DNA of 10,387 nt. It comes from Terriglobia bacterium (GTDB taxonomy: Bacteria > Acidobacteriota > Terriglobia > UBA7540). The stretch covers positions 1-10,387 of the forward strand of contig JASIKV010000502.1 in assembly GCA_030049455.1 (NCBI GenBank), in the 5' to 3' direction. The notes beneath the pieces were generated by a model. That model had not been told where the DNA came from. It saw only the letters and a list, made by a program, of their open reading frames with translations, and ran no database searches. How positions within the stretch are numbered: the stretch's first letter is position 1; each line of letters starts with the position of its first letter. Shown piece by piece: positions 6,047 through 10,387 of the stretch. Both the position numbers and the translations under genes were made by a program.

Positions 6047-8473
6047 ATGAACACTTTCCTTCACGATTTGCGCTTCACCCTGCGCATTCTGGCCAAGAAT
6101 CCCGGCTTCACGCTGGTGGCGGCAGCCACTCTGGCGCTGGGGATTGGAATCAATTCCGCCATCTTCAGTGTGGTCAACGCCGTGCTCCTGAAGCCTTTGC
6201 CCTACTCGCAACCGGACCGGCTGGTAAGGATCACCGGCTACTATCCCAAAGGCGCAATCACAGGGCTGCAAGCCGGCTCGCAAACGATGACGATAGCGGC
6301 CCACACCGATGAGCGCGCCTTGAGCCTGAGCGGGGAAGGCGAGGCGCAACGCCTGAATGGCATGGAGGTATCCGCCAATTTCTTTTCACTGCTGGGAGTG
6401 GGTGCGGAGTTGGGGCGCACCTTCACCGTGGGCGAAGACCAACCCGGCAATGATCGGCTGGTGATCCTGAGTGATTCCCTATGGAAAGGAACCTTCTCCG
6501 GCGACCCCGGTGTATTGAGCCGCGTGCTGAGAATCGACGGCGTGGACCGTCAAGTCATCGGGGTGATGCCGCCGGCTTTTGGGTTCTTATCCCGCAGCAC
6601 GCAACTTTGGGTTCCGCTTGAATTCGATCCGCGCAACTCCTTTGATTTTTGGAACACCAACTTCATGCCCTTGATTGCCCGATTGCGCGGCGAGGCAACG
6701 CTCGGCCAGTCGCGGACGGAGCTCCACCCGCTGATTTCGAAGGTCATCACTCAGTTTCCGTATCCGATGGCCAGAAACTGGAATGCGGATGCGACTGTCC
6801 TTCCACTTCAACAGGACATGGTGAGCGAAATCCGCGGGCGCCTCATTATCCTTCAGTGTGCAGTGGTGCTGGTTCTTTTGATCGCGTGTGCGAATGTGGC
6901 CGGTCTGCTGCTCTCACGCGCGACGGCGCGCCGGAAGGAAATCTCCCTGCGCGCGGCACTGGGCGCAGGGCGACGCCGCATCCTTCGCCAGCTTCTGACC
7001 GAAAGCGTCATCCTGGGACTTGCAGGGGGCGGTCTTGGGCTGATCATCGCCTGCGCGTCGCTCCACGTGCTGAAACTCTCCCTGCCGCAAGACCTCCCGG
7101 GCGCCGCGGGAATTTCAATTGATGGAAATGTGCTGGCGTTCAACTGCGTGTTGGCGCTGCTCACCGGGTTGGCGTTTGGGCTGGCGCCGGCTCTGAGCTT
7201 GTCAGAGGTCAGTCTTTCGGAATCCCTGAAAACCGGCGGGCGGCGCACCGCGGGCACAGCGAGCTTGCGCACTCGCAGCACATTGATCGCGGGCGAAGTG
7301 GCTGTAGCGGTGGTGCTTGGGGTCAGCGCAGGACTTTTAATCAAGAGCCTTTGGCGGCTGGCGGGAACCAATCCCGGCTTTGACCCCCAGCAGGTGGCGA
7401 CCGTGCGTTTCTCGCCATCACCGGATATGTGCAAAACGCGCGCGGCTTGCGTCGCACTCTACGCTGAACTGCTGCAGCGAGCGCAGGGCATCTCCGCGGT
7501 TTCGGAAGTAGCCGCCGCCAACACAGTGCCGTTGGATGGCCAGTTCCCCTCAATCCCCGTTGAATTGGAAGGCCACCCGCTGAACGCAGCAACGGAAGCC
7601 GCCCCCATGCTCTGGGCGGGCGCCGTGACGCCCGGCTACTTCCGCCTGATGCACATCCCCTTGCTTGCAGGGAGGGGATTCTTCAACACGGACACGGAAG
7701 AATCCGAGCCGGTGGTGGTGGTCAGCGCGGGCACGGCGCGCCGATTCTGGCCCGGCCAGAACCCCATCGGCAAACACCTGCGGCCGGTGTGGGACGGCGA
7801 GCCTTGGCGGACCGTGGTGGGCGTGGCAGGTGACGTGCACCAGCGCGATTTGGCCAACACCACTCCCAGCGGCATCGCGGGCGCGGTTTACATGCCCTAC
7901 CCGCAGTCGGAGGACATTCGCCAGGAACTCCCCAAAGTGATGACGTTAATCCTTCGAACCACTCTCGAACCCGGACAACTTGTCAGCCCGCTGCAACAGA
8001 TTGCCGCCATTGTGAACCCGGATCTGCCTTTGGGCGAAGTCCGAACGATGCAGGAGATGACCTCAGAATCCACTTCGCAATCCCGGTCAATGATGTGGCT
8101 GTTTGTGAGCTTTGCGGGCGTGGCGATTCTGCTGGCGATGGTAGGAACTTACGGTGTGATTTCCCACTCAACGTCCCAAAGAAATTTTGAATTGGCCATG
8201 CGCATGGCCCTGGGGGCGACTCCGGGGAAGATTCTGGCCATGATTCTCATGGAAAGCTTGCGCCTGGTTCTGATGGGGCTTGCTGTGGGCATGGTGGCAT
8301 CGATTGTGTTGACGCGATTGTTGTCAGCATTTTTGTATGGCACCACGGCGACCGATCCGAGTACTTACGCGGGCGTTGCCGTCCTGTTGGCCATTACCGC
8401 GCTGTTGGCGGGGTTTGTCCCTGCGCGCAGGGCCGCAAAGCTGGATCCCTTGACGGCCATGCGCATGGACTGA
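6047..8473 (+). CDS. ADOP-family MacB/FtsX-like ABC permease (permease 3)
   Basis: This 808-residue protein starts MNTFLHDLRFTLRILAKNP, 9 nt after permease 2. The site before it (GAGAAAAGAAA) is a weak Shine-Dalgarno sequence, so reinitiation after the upstream gene is likely. Predicted TM helices are about 22-44, 267-287, 321-343, 362-385, 413-436, 683-706, 739-760 and 775-796. The first FtsX module has LLIACANVAGLLLSRA and RRKEISLRAALGA. The second is more divergent: GTYGVISHSTSQRNFELAMR replaces the usual GIYGVxSY...RTxEIGxR, although E715 and R719 are kept. The C-terminus PARRAAKLDPLTAMRMD also departs from the ALRYE ending of permeases 1 and 2. Cysteines C462 and C468 lie in the second periplasmic domain and could pair. 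The function is inferred to be the membrane part of a mechanotransmission-type ABC system; the substrate is unknown. Confidence 0.93.
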   Translation: MNTFLHDLRFTLRILAKNPGFTLVAAATLALGIGINSAIFSVVNAVLLKPLPYSQPDRLVRITGYYPKGAITGLQAGSQTMTIAAHTDERALSLSGEGEAQRLNGMEVSANFFSLLGVGAELGRTFTVGEDQPGNDRLVILSDSLWKGTFSGDPGVLSRVLRIDGVDRQVIGVMPPAFGFLSRSTQLWVPLEFDPRNSFDFWNTNFMPLIARLRGEATLGQSRTELHPLISKVITQFPYPMARNWNADATVLPLQQDMVSEIRGRLIILQCAVVLVLLIACANVAGLLLSRATARRKEISLRAALGAGRRRILRQLLTESVILGLAGGGLGLIIACASLHVLKLSLPQDLPGAAGISIDGNVLAFNCVLALLTGLAFGLAPALSLSEVSLSESLKTGGRRTAGTASLRTRSTLIAGEVAVAVVLGVSAGLLIKSLWRLAGTNPGFDPQQVATVRFSPSPDMCKTRAACVALYAELLQRAQGISAVSEVAAANTVPLDGQFPSIPVELEGHPLNAATEAAPMLWAGAVTPGYFRLMHIPLLAGRGFFNTDTEESEPVVVVSAGTARRFWPGQNPIGKHLRPVWDGEPWRTVVGVAGDVHQRDLANTTPSGIAGAVYMPYPQSEDIRQELPKVMTLILRTTLEPGQLVSPLQQIAAIVNPDLPLGEVRTMQEMTSESTSQSRSMMWLFVSFAGVAILLAMVGTYGVISHSTSQRNFELAMRMALGATPGKILAMILMESLRLVLMGLAVGMVASIVLTRLLSAFLYGTTATDPSTYAGVAVLLAITALLAGFVPARRAAKLDPLTAMRMD
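6089..6112 (+). repeat. Second copy of the 24-nt repeat, in permease gene 3
   Basis: This copy is identical to 1079-1102 and lies 5,010 nt downstream in the same orientation. Recombination between the two would delete permeases 1 and 2 apart from a hybrid N-terminus and leave an intact reading frame, because both copies sit at the same codon position. Confidence 0.7.
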
Positions 8474-8478
8474 TGGGC

Positions 8479-8483
8479 GAGGA
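8479..8483 (+). promoter_or_regulatory. Shine-Dalgarno site of the fourth permease gene
   Basis: GAGGA lies 8 nt before the ATG at 8492. This supports 8492 over the out-of-frame ATG at 8473 that overlaps the stop of permease 3. Confidence 0.6.
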
Positions 8484-8491
8484 ATATTACG

Positions 8492-10387
8492 ATGGGAGCG
8501 TTTCTTCCCGATTTGCGCTACGGCCTGCGCATGCTGGCCAGGAATCCCGGTTTCACTACAGTGGCAGTTTTGACGCTGATGCTCGGCATCGGGGCGAGCA
8601 CCGCTGTTTTCAGCGTCGTCCACGCAGTCTTACTGAAGTCGCTGCCTTATCACGATGCCGGCCGGCTGGTGATGGTTTGGGAACAGAATCCCCAGCGCGG
8701 CTGGTATCGGAATATCGTTTCGGCCGCCAACTTTCTCGATTGGCGTCGCCAGAATAATGTCTTCACGGACATGGCGGCTATCAATCCGCAAAGGGCCATC
8801 AATCTTACCGGGACGCCCAATCCCGAGCAGGTGTGGGGCGAGCAGGTCACCTCGAATCTTTTCACGCTTCTCGGCGTAAAGCCCCTCATGGGGCGCGATT
8901 TTGTGCCTGAGGAAGACAAACCGGGCGGGCCGCATGTTGTGATCCTGAGCTACGGCTTGTGGCAGCGACGCTGCGGCGGCGACTCCGCTGTGATCGGCAA
9001 GCAGATCTCACTCAACGACGAGAGTTATACGGTGGTGGGGGTCATGCCGGCCGGATTCTACTTTCCACCCTTTTGGCGGCAGTGGGGCGGGGAGTTGTGG
9101 ATGCCCGGCCTCGATCTCTCCAATCCCTCGCGAACGAATCACCAGTACATTTCCATCGCGCGGTTGAAGCCCGGCGTCAGCATCGTGCAGGCGCAGGCGG
9201 ATATGGAAACCATCGCCCGGCGCATCGTGCAGCAGTTTCCTGAAGATAAAGGATGGGGCGTGGGCCTGGTCAGCCTGCCCGATCAAGCCGTAGGTGAGGC
9301 TCGAAGGCCGCTTGCCGTGCTGCTGGGCGCAGTAGGATTTGTTCTCCTCATCGCCTGCGCCAATGTCGCCAATTTGATGCTGGCGCGAGCGGCGGGGCGC
9401 GGCCGGGAAGTCGCCATTCGCACAGCGTTGGGCGCGAATCGAGCGCGGTTGATCGGCCAATTCCTGATGGAGAGTTCCATGCTGGCCTTGCTCGGCGGGA
9501 CCCTGGGGCTGCTCATTGCTCCGTGGGCGCTTCGAGTTCTGACCGCGCTTTCAAACGCCTCCTCACTTGGCCTCTGGCAAGGCGCCGACCTTTCAGACAT
9601 TTCACTCAGCGGTGGAGTGCTGGCCTTTACGCTCCTGGTTACCGTCGCCACCGGAATTCTTGCCGGCTTGGCGCCCGCTTTGGGTTTTTCTGTACCAGAT
9701 TTCGGAATCTCCCTGAAGGAGGGCGGCCGGGGCGGAGGTGACGGGAGAGGCCGCCATCGCGTTCGCAATTATCTGATAGTTACCGAATTCGCCCTGGCTC
9801 TGGTTCTCCTCGTCGGGGCGGGACTGATGATCCGAACCCTGATTTACATGGGCCGCGTGGACCTGGGGTTCAACGCCCGCAACGTGCTGACCATGCGGGT
9901 TCCGCTTCTGAGCCCGCAGTACAAGGACCAGCACGTGCAGGCGGATTTCTTCACTGAGCTGCTAAGACGTGTAGAAGCTCTCCCCGGCGTCGAGTTTGCC
10001 AGCGTTTCGCGCGGCTTGCCGGTGGAAGGCTGGGAAGGTTGGGGTTTTGTGACTGAGGAAAACCCCTCTCCATCCCCCAACAGCATTCCTGACGCCAACT
10101 ATCAGGTCGTCGGGCCGGATTATTTCCGCGCAATGGGGATACCTCTGCGCGAGGGGCGCTTTTTCACGGCCCAGGACGGACAGCAATCCACGAGAGTCGT
10201 CATCGTGAACACGGAGTTGGCGCACAAGCAGTGGCCGGACCAGAATCCCATTGGCAAACGACTCAAAATATGGGGAGTCAACTATCCCTGGTTGACCGTG
10301 ACCGGAGTGGTCGGAAACGTCCTGACCGAGTGGCCCTCAATCGAGCCTCGCCAGGAGTTTTACCTTCCCTACACTCAATACCCGTGG
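8492..10387 (+). CDS. ADOP-family MacB/FtsX-like ABC permease (permease 4), C-terminus cut by the right edge
   Basis: The reading frame from the ATG at 8492 stays open for 632 codons to the last base, with no stop, so about 170-180 residues (the last three TM helices) should lie outside the window. The start gives MGAFLPDLRYGLRMLARNP, matching the other three. Predicted TM helices are about 22-44, 276-294, 330-350, 376-398 and 428-450, with the first periplasmic domain at about 45-275 and most of the second after 451. The first FtsX module has LLIACANVANLMLARA and GREVAIRTALGA. A Gly/Arg-rich linker (about 410-424) precedes TM5. By eye it resembles permease 1 most, for example LLGAVGFVLLIACAN and the PHVV-L-S-LW pattern in the first periplasmic domain. 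Function and missing partners are as for its neighbours. Confidence 0.92.
   Translation, partial: MGAFLPDLRYGLRMLARNPGFTTVAVLTLMLGIGASTAVFSVVHAVLLKSLPYHDAGRLVMVWEQNPQRGWYRNIVSAANFLDWRRQNNVFTDMAAINPQRAINLTGTPNPEQVWGEQVTSNLFTLLGVKPLMGRDFVPEEDKPGGPHVVILSYGLWQRRCGGDSAVIGKQISLNDESYTVVGVMPAGFYFPPFWRQWGGELWMPGLDLSNPSRTNHQYISIARLKPGVSIVQAQADMETIARRIVQQFPEDKGWGVGLVSLPDQAVGEARRPLAVLLGAVGFVLLIACANVANLMLARAAGRGREVAIRTALGANRARLIGQFLMESSMLALLGGTLGLLIAPWALRVLTALSNASSLGLWQGADLSDISLSGGVLAFTLLVTVATGILAGLAPALGFSVPDFGISLKEGGRGGGDGRGRHRVRNYLIVTEFALALVLLVGAGLMIRTLIYMGRVDLGFNARNVLTMRVPLLSPQYKDQHVQADFFTELLRRVEALPGVEFASVSRGLPVEGWEGWGFVTEENPSPSPNSIPDANYQVVGPDYFRAMGIPLREGRFFTAQDGQQSTRVVIVNTELAHKQWPDQNPIGKRLKIWGVNYPWLTVTGVVGNVLTEWPSIEPRQEFYLPYTQYPW

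Noticed and set aside
4565..6349. A 594-codon open frame on the minus strand opposite permeases 2 and 3
   Set aside because: It is antisense to clearly conserved permease sequence, spans a gene boundary, is rich in His, Gln and Arg with no recognisable motif, and is expected in GC-rich coding DNA.
8473..8757. A 94-codon open frame starting at the ATG that overlaps the stop of permease 3
   Set aside because: It is in a different frame from permease 4, whose conserved N-terminus starts at 8492 with its own ribosome binding site.
1037..10387. Classic MacAB-TolC efflux locus
   Set aside because: No chain has the N-terminal ATPase domain of MacB, and no MacA-like adaptor or TolC-like gene is present. 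The duplicated permease build fits ADOP instead.

Overview
The window looks like a piece of an Acidobacteriota chromosome (GC-rich, roughly 60% by eye). The main reason is four consecutive plus-strand genes of the ADOP type (acidobacterial duplicated orphan permease). These are MacB/FtsX-like permeases of about 800 residues, each built from two copies of a module: one TM helix, a periplasmic domain, then three TM helices. Long tandem runs of such genes without an ATPase gene are characteristic of Acidobacteria; the assignment rests on family knowledge, not on a search.

Layout. Bases 1-725 (minus strand) hold the N-terminal 241 codons of a gene that runs off the left edge. It encodes an apparently exported BAAT/acyl-CoA thioesterase-family alpha/beta hydrolase. 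Bases 726-1036 form a divergent intergenic and leader region rich in short inverted repeats, the only non-coding stretch of any size. Bases 1037-10387 are a tightly packed run of four ADOP genes: 810 aa, 852 aa, 808 aa and at least 632 aa, the last cut by the right edge. Gaps between them are only 9, 9 and 18 nt, so they are almost certainly one operon.

How they may work together. MacB-type (type VII ABC) permeases do not form a pore for the substrate. They pass ATP-driven movement of the cytoplasmic side to a periplasmic domain. Each ADOP already carries two permease halves in one chain, so each could be a complete membrane part that borrows an ATPase encoded elsewhere. The window contains no Walker A/B or ABC signature gene, no HlyD-like adaptor, no outer-membrane factor and no transcription regulator. 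The substrate is unknown. The divergent hydrolase shares only the intergenic region with the operon, and no functional link is visible.

I found no mobile element, CRISPR array, tRNA, rRNA or terminator. Points worth a second look are the ATPase-less permease array itself, altered coupling-helix residues in the first permease, the dyads upstream of it, unusual cysteines in two periplasmic domains, and the signal-peptide-bearing thioesterase-like protein.
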